Origin: a virus
DNA length: 23,215 bases
Virus record (IMG/VR): IMGVR_UViG_3300025137_000309
Span: 1 to 23,215 of that record
Direction: 5' to 3' (one strand)
Shown: piece after piece, positions 5,513 to 13,231 of the stretch
How the letters are laid out: every line of letters begins with the position of its first letter
Position numbering within the stretch: the first letter of the stretch is position 1
The notes under the pieces: generated by a model
What the model was told of the DNA's origin: nothing
What the model saw: only the letters and a program-made list of their open reading frames with translations
The model's database searches: none
Program-made: the position numbers and the translations under genes

Positions 5513-5678
5513 AAAGCACCACCCCCTTCCATTCTATCTCCCCGTCCATTGATGCCAGTGCGTAGGTTACAATTAAACCCCCAAGGGTTCGTTTAGCACT
5601 CCATTTTCTTAACCCTCCCTTGTCACGAAAGATTTCCGTAAGGTCGAATTTCGATAAAAGAGCTAACGTCTTCTTCAC
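5463..5678 (-). CDS. Small two-helix membrane protein, holin-like
   Basis: This 71-residue protein starts with GTG, which overlaps the upstream TGA in GTGA. After a basic N-terminus it has two hydrophobic segments, TLGGLIVTYALAS and GVVLCVVGIVPLCLSFF, separated by a short acidic loop, and ends ERR. Size, two membrane spans, charged C-terminus and position two genes after the endolysin fit a class II holin. Another small membrane gene stands between them, so either one or both could make the pore or antiholin. The holin call is inference from topology and context. Confidence 0.6.
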   Translation of the reverse strand: MKKTLALLSKFDLTEIFRDKGGLRKWSAKRTLGGLIVTYALASMDGEIEWKGVVLCVVGIVPLCLSFFERR

Positions 5679-5830
5679 TTGTTCCTTCCCAAAATAACCG
5701 CATTGAATACTCGTCTGATAATATCCAATATCCCATCGTCTTTGGTTGTTTCAGTTAAGGCAGTGTAAGACCCCAAAAAAGTAATAAGGGCAAGTGTCAA
5801 CTCTACCCAGTTTGTAGTAAAAAATTCCAT
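5675..5830 (-). CDS. Small single-span membrane protein, holin-like
   Basis: This 51-residue frame starts at the ATG 5830-5828, one base after the endolysin gene ends, and its TGA overlaps the next gene's GTG. It reads MEFFTTNWVE, then a hydrophobic helix (LTLALITFLGSYTAL), a charged loop (TETTKDDG) and a second amphipathic helix (ILDIIRRVFNAVIL) ending GRNK. This pattern is common for small membrane proteins of phage lysis cassettes. The exact nesting between two genes supports the call. A holin or antiholin role is inferred. Confidence 0.65.
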   Translation of the reverse strand: MEFFTTNWVELTLALITFLGSYTALTETTKDDGILDIIRRVFNAVILGRNK

Positions 5831-5831
5831 T

Positions 5832-6299
5832 TTATCTATTTATTAAATCGCCAAATTTATCCCGCATATTAAACGACGGGCAGTCCTTGGCTTTGTTATG
5901 ATCGTTGTGACCGCTTAATTTTAATTCTCCGAAAAATACTTCTAACATCTCAAAGAGGTTTCGAAATGCTTTCTCTTGTTCTTTGGTCATTGTATCCTTA
6001 GATACAAGTACCGTTTTAGACTTTGGTTTTTCCTTATCTAAAGACTTCTTAATTTTCTTATCTACACCTCCACAATATGCCACTCCGATACTTCCGTAGT
6101 TATTGCCCCAGGTGTGCGCTCCAACCTTGTCGATATGCCTACCCCTTTCTATTGTTCCGTCTTGGTGAATAACGAAATGGTATCCGATGTCTGACCACCC
6201 CCTTTCCTTTACGTGCCACCTTCTAATCTCTGCAACCGTTAAATCGCGGTCTTTAGGTGTAGCCGTACAATGTAAAATTACCGATTTTATTTCCCTCAT
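5832..6299 (-). CDS. Endolysin, N-acetylmuramoyl-L-alanine amidase (Amidase_2)
   Basis: This 155-residue protein is a T7-lysozyme/PGRP-type amidase that cuts the bond between MurNAc and L-alanine in peptidoglycan. Expected zinc ligands are His10 (ILHCTAT), His131 (SGHND) and Cys140 (KDCPSF). Tyr40 (IGYHFV) and Lys138 match the catalytic residues of T7 lysozyme by position. GTIERGRHIDKVGAHT is typical of the family. A lysine-rich insert at about 79-103 is unusual. There is no signal peptide, so release would depend on a holin. The start at 6299 is chosen because its ATGA overlaps the upstream stop; the upstream ATG at 6350 would add 17 unrelated residues. Confidence 0.93.
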   Translation of the reverse strand: MREIKSVILHCTATPKDRDLTVAEIRRWHVKERGWSDIGYHFVIHQDGTIERGRHIDKVGAHTWGNNYGSIGVAYCGGVDKKIKKSLDKEKPKSKTVLVSKDTMTKEQEKAFRNLFEMLEVFFGELKLSGHNDHNKAKDCPSFNMRDKFGDLINR

Positions 6300-6496
6300 T
6301 TTATTCCTTTTTCTGCGAGTAGAATTTTGATGTCTTGCATCCCCACGCATAGTTCTTTTAGTAAAGTTTTTACCTCCCCTTCTTGTTTTTCAAGTGAGAA
6401 GATACGAGCTTTTATTTTCGTTACGTCGTTAGTCATTTTTATCCAAGTACCAAGGATACCGACAAAACAAGATACCCCTATTCCGATTATTTCCAT
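6296..6496 (-). CDS. XhlA-like or inner-spanin-like membrane coiled-coil protein
   Basis: This 66-residue protein has an N-terminal membrane helix (MEIIGIGVSCFVGILGTWI) followed by a charged heptad-like segment (TNDVTKIKARIFSLEKQ, GEVKTLLKELCVGMQDIKIL). One membrane anchor plus a coiled coil just before an endolysin is the plan of XhlA-type haemolysin accessory proteins and of inner-membrane spanins. The start at 6496 shares a base with the upstream TAA (TAATG); an ATG at 6568 exists but lies inside the preceding gene. Which of the two functions it has is not determined. Confidence 0.65.
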   Translation of the reverse strand: MEIIGIGVSCFVGILGTWIKMTNDVTKIKARIFSLEKQEGEVKTLLKELCVGMQDIKILLAEKGIK

Positions 6497-7044
6497 TATG
6501 CATCTACCATTACGTATGAAAAATATACATCCATAGTCCAACCTCCGTTGAAAACATCTGAACACCAAATCTGAAACGGTTTGTTAGTAATTGAAAAAGT
6601 CATTGTTTCGCTATTTCCAGCAGAATTATTACCACCGAAACAAGCAGTAACAGTTCCACTTGATACACCGTTCATCCAGTCACGCGCTTCCCCCCAACGG
6701 TCATTTGTTGTAGAAGATGCGGCATCCCACCCCATTCGTAAATCATCGGATGAACTTTCGTTAGACCCTGCGTGAGTAGCTACGCAAATTACTGAAATAG
6801 GCATAACAATCTTTGATGCTTCCGCAGCTTTTAAAGTTATAGGTGTATTGTCATACTTCATAGCTAATACATTGGCATTGCTTAGAGAAACTTTTACCGT
6901 TGTAGTTCCACCACCGCCACCCGTTAGGTTAGCTACGGTTATCTTTTTTGTTTCCGCAGTTCCCGACACATCCACAATTGCAAGTACATCGTCCGAAGCT
7001 GGGGACGTTAATGCCGCTAAAGCCGTAATCTTCTTGTTTGCCAT
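6496..7044 (-). CDS. Small virion fibre or decoration protein
   Basis: This 182-residue protein begins with MANKKITALAAL, DDVLAIVDVSGT and ETKKITVANL, the N-terminal pattern of many phage fibre and head-decoration proteins that attach to the virion. A run of five glycines (about 42-46) then leads into a beta-rich, Ser/Asn/Thr-rich C-terminal domain with GWDAASST, DVFNGGWTMDVYF and an aromatic end. The modular build suggests an attachment part, a flexible hinge and an exposed adhesive or decorative domain. It lies between the connector-like gene and the lysis cassette. Confidence 0.6.
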   Translation of the reverse strand: MANKKITALAALTSPASDDVLAIVDVSGTAETKKITVANLTGGGGGTTTVKVSLSNANVLAMKYDNTPITLKAAEASKIVMPISVICVATHAGSNESSSDDLRMGWDAASSTTNDRWGEARDWMNGVSSGTVTACFGGNNSAGNSETMTFSITNKPFQIWCSDVFNGGWTMDVYFSYVMVDA

Positions 7045-7114
7045 CTATATACTCTTTTAGTTTTTGTTCGTTTTTCTTAGCGGGTTTGTATTTACCCCTC
7101 TTTTTATCAATCAT
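6929..7114 (-). CDS. Possible small overlapping gene with Cys-rich tail
   Basis: This 61-codon frame starts with an ATG overlapping the stop of the upstream connector-like gene in ATGA, the same coupling used across the window. The first part is a basic peptide (MIDKKRGKYKPAKKNEQKLK) in the otherwise empty 66 bases before the fibre gene. The second part runs out of frame over the fibre N-terminus for 116 bases and is Cys-rich (RCTCNCGCVGNC). The start is believable, but the overlapping tail may be accidental. I am unsure it is a real gene. Confidence 0.35.
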   Translation of the reverse strand: MIDKKRGKYKPAKKNEQKLKEYIDGKQEDYGFSGINVPSFGRCTCNCGCVGNCGNKKDNRS

Positions 7115-7674
7115 CTATACTTAATTCCCGCACCCGTTAAAAAGGCTTCAAGTCTTAGATCGGTAACGTTATAATCTAAGTTCATACCTTGGGTGTAGTT
7201 GCTTGTCGTAGGCGATAAATCGGCTCCCGTATTACTCGTGTACTCAGGAAACAAATCCGAGTTTTCACACAAGTAATCTATTAACCTTTCGCGGTAAAAA
7301 GTCGCCATATCTAACGCTTGGTCCATTAAAGGTTTAAGGTCGTCAAAGGTAGCCGCAGTACTCTGTTCCGAGTTCATTACTACCACCGCGTTGTTAACAA
7401 AGCGAAGGCGTAGAAAAGGCACTAACTGAACGAAAGAATACTGAACGGTAGAAGGGATAACATACGTGTCTAAAAGGGTTTCGTAGTTACCCGATACTGA
7501 ACCCCCGTCTACATCAGCACATAACTTATCATATAGCTTTGTACCTAATACGGGAAGTATCCACCTTTGTTGGGCCATAAAAACATAAGGACGAATTAAA
7601 TCGTCGTCTACCGATCCACCGATAGCGGTATCTCTTTTTAGTCTGTTTGCTGATACGAAAAGTGCTTGGCTCAT
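7111..7674 (-). CDS. Head-tail connector-like structural protein
   Basis: This 187-residue protein is largely helical, with LKRDTAIGGSVDDDLIRPYV, AQQRWILPVLGTKLYDKL and a long helical middle section. This resembles the small connector proteins of Bacteroidetes phages, comparable in place to HK97 gp6/SPP1 gp15-type adaptors. These sit below the portal and join head to tail. It lies six bases downstream of the portal gene, which supports the role. The C-terminus is Asn/Thr-rich and probably flexible. The family is recognised only by general likeness. Confidence 0.55.
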   Translation of the reverse strand: MSQALFVSANRLKRDTAIGGSVDDDLIRPYVFMAQQRWILPVLGTKLYDKLCADVDGGSVSGNYETLLDTYVIPSTVQYSFVQLVPFLRLRFVNNAVVVMNSEQSTAATFDDLKPLMDQALDMATFYRERLIDYLCENSDLFPEYTSNTGADLSPTTSNYTQGMNLDYNVTDLRLEAFLTGAGIKYR

Positions 7675-7680
7675 TTTTTA

Positions 7681-9468
7681 TTAATTATAGTATCCATTGT
7701 TAGGCATATCACGAGGTCTTCTTGCTACCTCCCTTGGGTTTGTCGGGATTCTAACCGCATCGCGCTCGTTTGGTGGAAGGTCTGTTATTAGCCTACGCGC
7801 TTCATTCACAGTGATTTTCTTGTTATCCTTTTGCAAGTACGTAACTCTTTCCCACCAGTGAAAACAATTGGGGCCTCCTTTATAAAACCAAATGTCATAC
7901 GTTGCACCCCCGTCAATTCCGAAACCTGGGTTAGCACCATACCCCGCAATAATATTCTCTTTTGTGTATACCTTTCCCGCCCTTATCATATCCGAGCAAA
8001 AGTCCCTTTGAGGTTTATGCGTGTTCCTATCGGGTGCGTATTTATAACGTATTTTTATTAGTTCGTTATCTTGGTCACTTTCCCCCTTGCCATCGTTTCC
8101 CGTACTTGGTATAACTGAGGCAAATTTAAATAAGGCGTCCATAACGGGTTCGGATTCTTCACTTGCTTCACGCGTGTCAATCTTCTCGTAGTTTTTGAGT
8201 ATGTCTTCTTCGTCCTCTCCTAACTCTATCAGTTTATCCGCAAACTTAATTTGGTCTTTTTGGGATACTTTACTCATACACTGGTGGCTCATCTTTTCAG
8301 AATCTACCCCCTCCTTTTCTTGCTCGCCTTCGTCAAGTGTATCTATAACGTCCAAGTCTAAGAAGTCAGCGGGTTTAGCCGTGATAAAGAATATGTCCAA
8401 CTCAATGTCGTTAATAGAAAACAACTTCCCGAAAGCCTTTAAGATTATATCCTGAAAAGGAACTACTACGGTGTTATTGAATAGGCTATATGAGTCACGC
8501 AGTTCATCGGCGTTATTTCCAAACCCCGATCCCTCCGACTTAACGCCAAAGATTAAAGGACTAACCACGCGGTGTGCCGTTATAATCTTTTCACTTACGA
8601 GCTTAGAAAGGTACTCGTACATCCCGTCTGCCCCGTTTTGGGTAATGGGTGTAAATTCGGGCGCGGTTTCGTCTCCATCGTTGAACGTAATAAGGATACG
8701 TCCCGCGTTATCTGCTCCCGTAAATTTCTCAATAACCTTTTGCTCTATCACTCGACGTTCTTCGTGTGTTGGAACTCCGTTCTTAAAACTCAAAAGCATA
8801 GAAGGAAAGAACCCCCTACGAATGTTGTTTAAGTGAAATTCCGAAATCTCGCGATCCAATTCCGCGTAGTTAGTTCCACCCGCGTAGTCAGGCAAAGCGT
8901 AATAGTGAAACGAAGGTGTGTATCTTTTAATCTGTAGGCACGTAGAGGCCGTCGTACGGTCTTCGTTAGAGAAGGCTTTAATGGCCTTTTCTTTGGCTCT
9001 ATTATCCGTCCAGTCCGACTTGTAATAAAACTCGCTTATTACCCCCTCAGAATCGGCTATCCCGCTTCTCATAGTGTGAACGGGTAGGTGTTTTATACAA
9101 GCGATGCGAGTTCGGGCAGTATTCCAAATTACGTTCAAGTAACACATCCCGTAAAGTTTAATATCAAAAGCCACCCTTTGTAGTAAGTCTTCGTCACTTT
9201 TGCGAAGTAAATCTTGTAGGCGTATCCATTGTTCGCGCTTCCCGTCGGACTCGTCCTTATCGGTAGCGTCTAAACCTCCTCCGTATATCATATCGGCCAC
9301 GCCGTTAATTATCGCCCCGTTGGTAGAACTGGAAAGGAAAAGGTCACGTAGGTATTCCCCATACATATCGTCTAAACCATACGAGACAAACTTTTGCCCT
9401 TGCTTCTCACGAAACAAAGGTATCTCTTGATCGGCGTAGTTAATTACACTAAAGTTATCCTTCTTCAT
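7681..9468 (-). CDS. Portal protein with C-terminal extension
   Basis: This 595-residue protein has the features of a phage portal. They include an N-terminal clip/wing region with NGAIINGVADMIYGGG (about 50-65), a middle section with AFDIKLYGMCYLNVIW, EFHLNNIRRGFFPSMLLSF and RVVSPLIFGV, and an acidic region (LDEGEQEKEGVDSE, ELGEDEED). It would form the dodecameric ring for DNA entry at one capsid vertex. From about residue 475 there is an extra domain with RDFCSDMIRAGKVYT, GFGIDGGATYDIWFYKGG and NCFHWWERVTY, whose conserved-looking Cys and His suggest a metal site or a MuF-like ejected/structural module. Its ATG shares a base with the upstream stop. The portal lies far from terminase here. 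Confidence 0.82.
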   Translation of the reverse strand: MKKDNFSVINYADQEIPLFREKQGQKFVSYGLDDMYGEYLRDLFLSSSTNGAIINGVADMIYGGGLDATDKDESDGKREQWIRLQDLLRKSDEDLLQRVAFDIKLYGMCYLNVIWNTARTRIACIKHLPVHTMRSGIADSEGVISEFYYKSDWTDNRAKEKAIKAFSNEDRTTASTCLQIKRYTPSFHYYALPDYAGGTNYAELDREISEFHLNNIRRGFFPSMLLSFKNGVPTHEERRVIEQKVIEKFTGADNAGRILITFNDGDETAPEFTPITQNGADGMYEYLSKLVSEKIITAHRVVSPLIFGVKSEGSGFGNNADELRDSYSLFNNTVVVPFQDIILKAFGKLFSINDIELDIFFITAKPADFLDLDVIDTLDEGEQEKEGVDSEKMSHQCMSKVSQKDQIKFADKLIELGEDEEDILKNYEKIDTREASEESEPVMDALFKFASVIPSTGNDGKGESDQDNELIKIRYKYAPDRNTHKPQRDFCSDMIRAGKVYTKENIIAGYGANPGFGIDGGATYDIWFYKGGPNCFHWWERVTYLQKDNKKITVNEARRLITDLPPNERDAVRIPTNPREVARRPRDMPNNGYYN

Positions 9469-9932
9469 TATGGGTATATAAATTGTTCTGTGGTGGGAGA
9501 GTATTCGTTAAAGTCAGGTGTCACTTCTTCCATATTCCCCGCATAGTCTCGGACGTATGCTAAACCCGTTTCAAGCAATTTTGTCGATGCTCCAGGTACG
9601 GCAATTGGTGAGGTTTGTTCATATATGTTGTAAGTATAAAACCCCATTGGGTAGGTGTCATACTTGCCCGCAGCGTCGTAGAATTTAATTTGCCCTAAGT
9701 TAGGGCTTGTAGTTATAGCAGAAGGGAAAACGGTAAAAGTCATTTTTGTATATCTTCCATTGTTTGCCACTACACTTGTGGGGATAAAGTACAACGTATT
9801 TTGCGAACCCAAAGAAGTTAATTGTACTAAGTAATAAACACTCGCTTGTGCAATAGTTTGAACATCTGCTGCGGTTACATATATACTCTGTTCTACCGAC
9901 TCTGTACTTGAAGCGTTTTGTATTTGTAGCAT
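9468..9932 (-). CDS. Hypothetical virion structural protein
   Basis: This 154-residue protein begins MLQIQNASSTESVEQSIYV and is beta-rich, with aromatic patches (TLYFIPTSV, KMTFTVFP, MGFYTYNIYEQT). The all-beta look and the position between the capsid-associated genes and the portal suggest a head or tail structural part. It ends in the TAATG that starts the portal gene. I chose the ATG at 9932, because the longer frame from 9995 runs through a terminator-like hairpin. No specific family is recognised. Confidence 0.6.
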   Translation of the reverse strand: MLQIQNASSTESVEQSIYVTAADVQTIAQASVYYLVQLTSLGSQNTLYFIPTSVVANNGRYTKMTFTVFPSAITTSPNLGQIKFYDAAGKYDTYPMGFYTYNIYEQTSPIAVPGASTKLLETGLAYVRDYAGNMEEVTPDFNEYSPTTEQFIYP

Positions 9933-9952
9933 TGTTATTTTTACTCTAAAAT

Positions 9953-9993
9953 GAAAAAGGGAAGATAGCGACTTGCCACCTTCCCCTTTCTTC
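9953..9993 (-). terminator. Internal intrinsic terminator in the structural operon
   Basis: On the minus strand AAAGGGGAAG pairs with CTTCCCTTT (one bulged G) around a 15-base loop and runs straight into TTTTTC. This is the shape of a rho-independent terminator. It stands in the 75-base gap after the gene ending at 10008. It could lower transcription of the portal and downstream genes relative to the capsid genes. Confidence 0.55.
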
Positions 9994-10007
9994 AAAAACC
10001 ATTGTTT

Positions 10008-10610
10008 TTATGCTGCTGTAATTGTCAAAGCTGACTCGTCTGCCAATCCATCGAAAGGATACTTCGCTGTACTTACTCCCGCTGAAGCAGGGATAATGTA
10101 CAAAGGTGCTTGCTCTTTAGCCGTGAAGCTCAAGGTAAGACCATTCATTTCCGAACGTCCCGCACCCGTAGCGATAGAGTCGCCACCAGTTAGATAGCAT
10201 CCGTCTGTTATCCCCATTAGGTACACGTTATCGTTTGAGTCTTGCACGAAAATCTGTGCGCGATTCTTAGATATTAGACCAAGTTGGAAAAGGTCAGCGG
10301 CTACAACTTTGTGTAGAACAACGTCAAGCGTTTGATTCCACATCACCGATCCCGTCGCCTTATCCGCTTCTACTCCCGATTTGAAAGAAGAAAGGTCAGT
10401 TACGAGGTCGTACTTGAAAACCGTTACTTCACTTCCACTTGCTATATCCCAAGTAGCGAAACCCGCCGTTGTGATAGTGTAAGAAGAAACCGTTACCGTT
10501 GCTTTTGCAAGTATGTCAGAACAATACGAAGAACAAAAGTAAATAGCTTTGAGTCCTCCAATTGCATCACGGCAATCAATGCCCCGTGCGGCAGTTATGT
10601 TACAAGCCAT
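10008..10610 (-). CDS. Structural protein, possible major tail or capsid-associated protein
   Basis: This 200-residue protein starts with ACNITAARGIDCRDAIGGL followed by KAIYF, a pattern I associate with abundant virion proteins in Bacteroidetes phages. The rest is beta-rich and low in Lys/Arg, with ITDGCYLTGGDSIATG and LTLSFTAKEQAPLYIIP. Cysteines at the N-terminus (C3, C13, C26, C30) are frequent for a cytoplasmic phage protein. Coming 12 bases after the major capsid gene and before a terminator, it is likely made in large amounts. Tail tube, decoration or minor capsid roles are all possible. Confidence 0.6.
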   Translation of the reverse strand: MACNITAARGIDCRDAIGGLKAIYFCSSYCSDILAKATVTVSSYTITTAGFATWDIASGSEVTVFKYDLVTDLSSFKSGVEADKATGSVMWNQTLDVVLHKVVAADLFQLGLISKNRAQIFVQDSNDNVYLMGITDGCYLTGGDSIATGAGRSEMNGLTLSFTAKEQAPLYIIPASAGVSTAKYPFDGLADESALTITAA

Positions 10611-10622
10611 TTGATCTTAAAT

Positions 10623-11600
10623 TTAAGTAAAGTTAAATCCTACAACTCCGTCAGTTGCTACTCCCGTTTGTACTCCACACGCAAAACGCATAGATACACG
10701 TACATTGTCCGAACCATCAAACTGATAAGTAGGGATTAACTGAGCAGAAATATCAGCGGTGTAGCTGTTTGCACCTACAACAAGGTTGTCAGGGTAAGTG
10801 AATACCATAGCGTCGTAAGTGTTAGTAATTCCGTGAGTTGGGTAAACTGGGTAACCAAGGTAGTTAGCACCATCAAAAGATTGGTTGTAACCTGGGCCAG
10901 TGTTTTGCGTTGCCATAGCTTGCAAGAAGAAAGCGTATGCTTCATACGATACGTAGAACCCACAACCTGGCTTTTGTAAAATACCTGGTTTGTTAGCTGC
11001 TGCCGAAAATACTACGTCCATAGCTGTAAGAATGTTGCCTGCTGTCCAAGCTGCTGCGCCCGTGTCAGCCTCTACGAAGTCTTTGCAAGCACTTGCGTCA
11101 ATACCCGCTTCGTCAATCACCCCATTGTTAGAAAGGAATCCGACTCCGAATACGCCCGCCGCGTCACCTACCCATAGCTTTTCTTCAAGGTTAGTTCCAG
11201 TTCTTTCTGCTACTGCACCTAAAAGGAAGTCTGTCCAATTTACGGGAATATCGCCGTTACGTTGCATACGTCCGTTTGCGGCAATCCAAGTAGGGTACAT
11301 TGTACCTCTACAAATTTCCTCCATAACAGCTAAGTCTGCTGGGTTCAATACTTGCTCTGTTAAAGCAACGTTAGACCCGTCGTTAAAATTGCAATTTGCA
11401 GCCTGAATTGTGTCTGTTGTTGCAAGTCCTGAGATTACCGTCTTTCCAACGATACCTTCAAGAAATCTACATCGCCCTTTGGCGATAGTTTCCGCACCAA
11501 GAAGGGCGGCAGTTACGTAAGGCAAAGCCAACTCACCCGCGTAGGTGTTGGCTGTTGCATCAATGTCGAAGTCGTACTTCTTGTTTAATGATAAATTCAT
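10623..11600 (-). CDS. Major capsid protein
   Basis: This 325-residue protein follows protease and scaffold-like genes, the usual order for the major capsid protein. It has a helical N-terminal part (LALPYVTAALLGAETIAKG), an E-loop-like and P-domain section (QVLNPADLAVMEEICRGTMY), a cofactor-free beta core (GCGFYVSYEAYAFFLQAM) and an A-domain-like end (QFDGSDNVRVSMRFACGV). The predicted fold is HK97-like, but this is inferred from context and composition, not from a signature. Its ATGA overlaps the scaffold-like gene's stop by four bases, which would couple their production. Confidence 0.78.
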   Translation of the reverse strand: MNLSLNKKYDFDIDATANTYAGELALPYVTAALLGAETIAKGRCRFLEGIVGKTVISGLATTDTIQAANCNFNDGSNVALTEQVLNPADLAVMEEICRGTMYPTWIAANGRMQRNGDIPVNWTDFLLGAVAERTGTNLEEKLWVGDAAGVFGVGFLSNNGVIDEAGIDASACKDFVEADTGAAAWTAGNILTAMDVVFSAAANKPGILQKPGCGFYVSYEAYAFFLQAMATQNTGPGYNQSFDGANYLGYPVYPTHGITNTYDAMVFTYPDNLVVGANSYTADISAQLIPTYQFDGSDNVRVSMRFACGVQTGVATDGVVGFNFT

Positions 11601-12289
11601 CTGTGAGAATTGATAATGTGTAGCGCACGATCTACACCATTTAGATTAGATAAATCCTTCTGCTTGTGCTGAGCCGAAAGTTTGTTAGGTGAATGAGAAA
11701 CGCCCTTTGAACCAGGTGCGCCCTCTAATTTTTCAAGTCTTTTGCTAATTGCAGCAAACGCTTCTTCTAAGATTGGGCCTAAGTCTTCCGCAGTCTCATC
11801 AACTACAACTTTAACTTCTTCTTTTCCGTTATAAATATCCGATACAACTTGTGCAATTGCATCACGTACCGCTTCGGCAATTTGAGGGAAACGCTCTGCC
11901 AATACATCACGAACTTTGTCGTAATCCATTTCTTCGCGTACATCTTCCTTTTCGTCGTCGATTCCGTCACGGTAGCCTTCTTCTTCCGCTTCAGGGATAG
12001 TTTCCATTTCTACTTCAACGGCCACTTCATCAACAGCCACTTCATCTTCTCCCAAAGAAGCAAGACGAGAGTCTTCGTTAACGACTAATTTCGTGCCGTC
12101 TTCCAATGTGTACGTTCCCGCATCTAAGGGGGTAGCGTTTCCGCTATCGTCAAGAATACGTACCTCTACACCTACGTCCCACGACTCGGCTTCGGTAACG
12201 ATTACACGCCCGTCGTCTAAGCGACCTTCGGCGTAGAGCTTAGTTTTGGGCAAACCCATCACCTCGCGAATTTTTTGAATTGTTGTCAT
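11597..12289 (-). CDS. Acidic scaffold-like head assembly protein
   Basis: This 230-residue protein has a small N-terminal beta region (MTTIQKIREVMGLPKTKL, GTYTLEDGTKLVV). A highly acidic stretch follows (about residues 80-125, rich in Glu/Asp), then a helical segment (AERFPQIAEAVRDAIAQVV and a coiled-coil-like AFAAISKRLEKLE). The last part is basic and flexible, ending LHIINSHR. Acidic, coiled-coil, removable proteins encoded between the protease and major capsid genes are typical scaffolds. It would guide capsid assembly and then be cut out. No signature of a named scaffold family is visible. Confidence 0.65.
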   Translation of the reverse strand: MTTIQKIREVMGLPKTKLYAEGRLDDGRVIVTEAESWDVGVEVRILDDSGNATPLDAGTYTLEDGTKLVVNEDSRLASLGEDEVAVDEVAVEVEMETIPEAEEEGYRDGIDDEKEDVREEMDYDKVRDVLAERFPQIAEAVRDAIAQVVSDIYNGKEEVKVVVDETAEDLGPILEEAFAAISKRLEKLEGAPGSKGVSHSPNKLSAQHKQKDLSNLNGVDRALHIINSHR

Positions 12290-12340
12290 TTTGCAAAATT
12301 ATTACATAGATTAATAGAACTTTTTTTTATCCGTTTATTT

Positions 12341-13198
12341 TCAACCATATTTACTCTTTATCATACCGCAAATCTTCTCGGCTGTTTCCTTAGAACCATA
12401 CTCTGCAATTTGGTCTGCAATGCACTCGTCCCAAGGGTAAGCCTCTAAACTTTCCTTCGCACCAAATAGCGTTTGTCCGTTTAGTTGTAGGGTCGTGTAT
12501 CCCGTTTGGTTGTGAAACATCTCACCCCATAGCTGGGCGTCTTGTGATCGCTTAAATAGGGGCTGCCCGTTTAGGATCGCCGAAGGCTTAACCTCGTCCA
12601 AAAGGATAGACTTTAGTTCCGCTATAATCGTTGCGTCTTCGGGGCAGTTCTTACAAAGTTTCCCTTGTTTCATCTCTACCAACTTATCCGAGAAGTAGCC
12701 TTCAATAGAAAAACCGCGTACCTCTTTGGCTTTTACCTTCTCCCAAATGTCGTAGTTGTTTACCTTAACCGATAACATCCACGTACCAATTGGAAGTTCA
12801 AACCCATATAGTGCGCTCTTGTCTTTTGTAGAGTCCTCAATTAACCAAGACTCCACCACCGTTACCCCGTCAATTTTACTATTGTGTTCTAACGTGTGTT
12901 CGTTGGTCCTTGCCTCCCGCATAAAAAGTTCCATAGCGTGGCGTACTGTTTCCTTTGAAAAAAACACATCGTATTCTTCGTCGTTATCGTCTAACCTCAT
13001 TATCAACTTCTCAGGGATAAGGGCGGGGCCTATTAGAAGACGTTTGTCTTCGTCCATAGCAAAGGCCATCTTATTGTCTTTAACTGCGGATAGATATACG
13101 AAGTCGGTTTCTATTGCGGGAAACCTTACAAGACTAACTGCCTCTATTCCCGTAATTTCTTCGGACTCATCTATTAAAAGTTCTACTTGCTTTCTCAT
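12341..13198 (-). CDS. XkdF-like capsid maturation protease
   Basis: This 285-residue protein matches the XkdF-type phage serine protease plan. It has GPALIPEKLIMR (57-68), a strand with DVFFSKETV, NEHTLEH (99-105), VVESWLI (114-120), GTWMLSVKV (138-146) and RGFSIEGYF (161-169). His105 and Ser164 are likely catalytic residues. It would cleave the scaffold and capsid subunits during head maturation. A separate small C-terminal domain (about 250-285) contains YPWDECIADQIAEYG and a second Cys (KICGM), probably a distinct helical module. It follows the tape measure gene and precedes scaffold and capsid genes. Confidence 0.82.
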   Translation of the reverse strand: MRKQVELLIDESEEITGIEAVSLVRFPAIETDFVYLSAVKDNKMAFAMDEDKRLLIGPALIPEKLIMRLDDNDEEYDVFFSKETVRHAMELFMREARTNEHTLEHNSKIDGVTVVESWLIEDSTKDKSALYGFELPIGTWMLSVKVNNYDIWEKVKAKEVRGFSIEGYFSDKLVEMKQGKLCKNCPEDATIIAELKSILLDEVKPSAILNGQPLFKRSQDAQLWGEMFHNQTGYTTLQLNGQTLFGAKESLEAYPWDECIADQIAEYGSKETAEKICGMIKSKYG

Positions 13199-13231
13199 AT
13201 CTGTAAAAATGTCTTTTGCTTTTTTGTTTAT

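Noticed and set aside
12294-12301. TAATTTTG promoter-like octamer before the scaffold-like gene (minus strand)
   Set aside because: It matches TAnnTTTG but lies only five bases before the ATG with no -33 element, so it would leave almost no leader.
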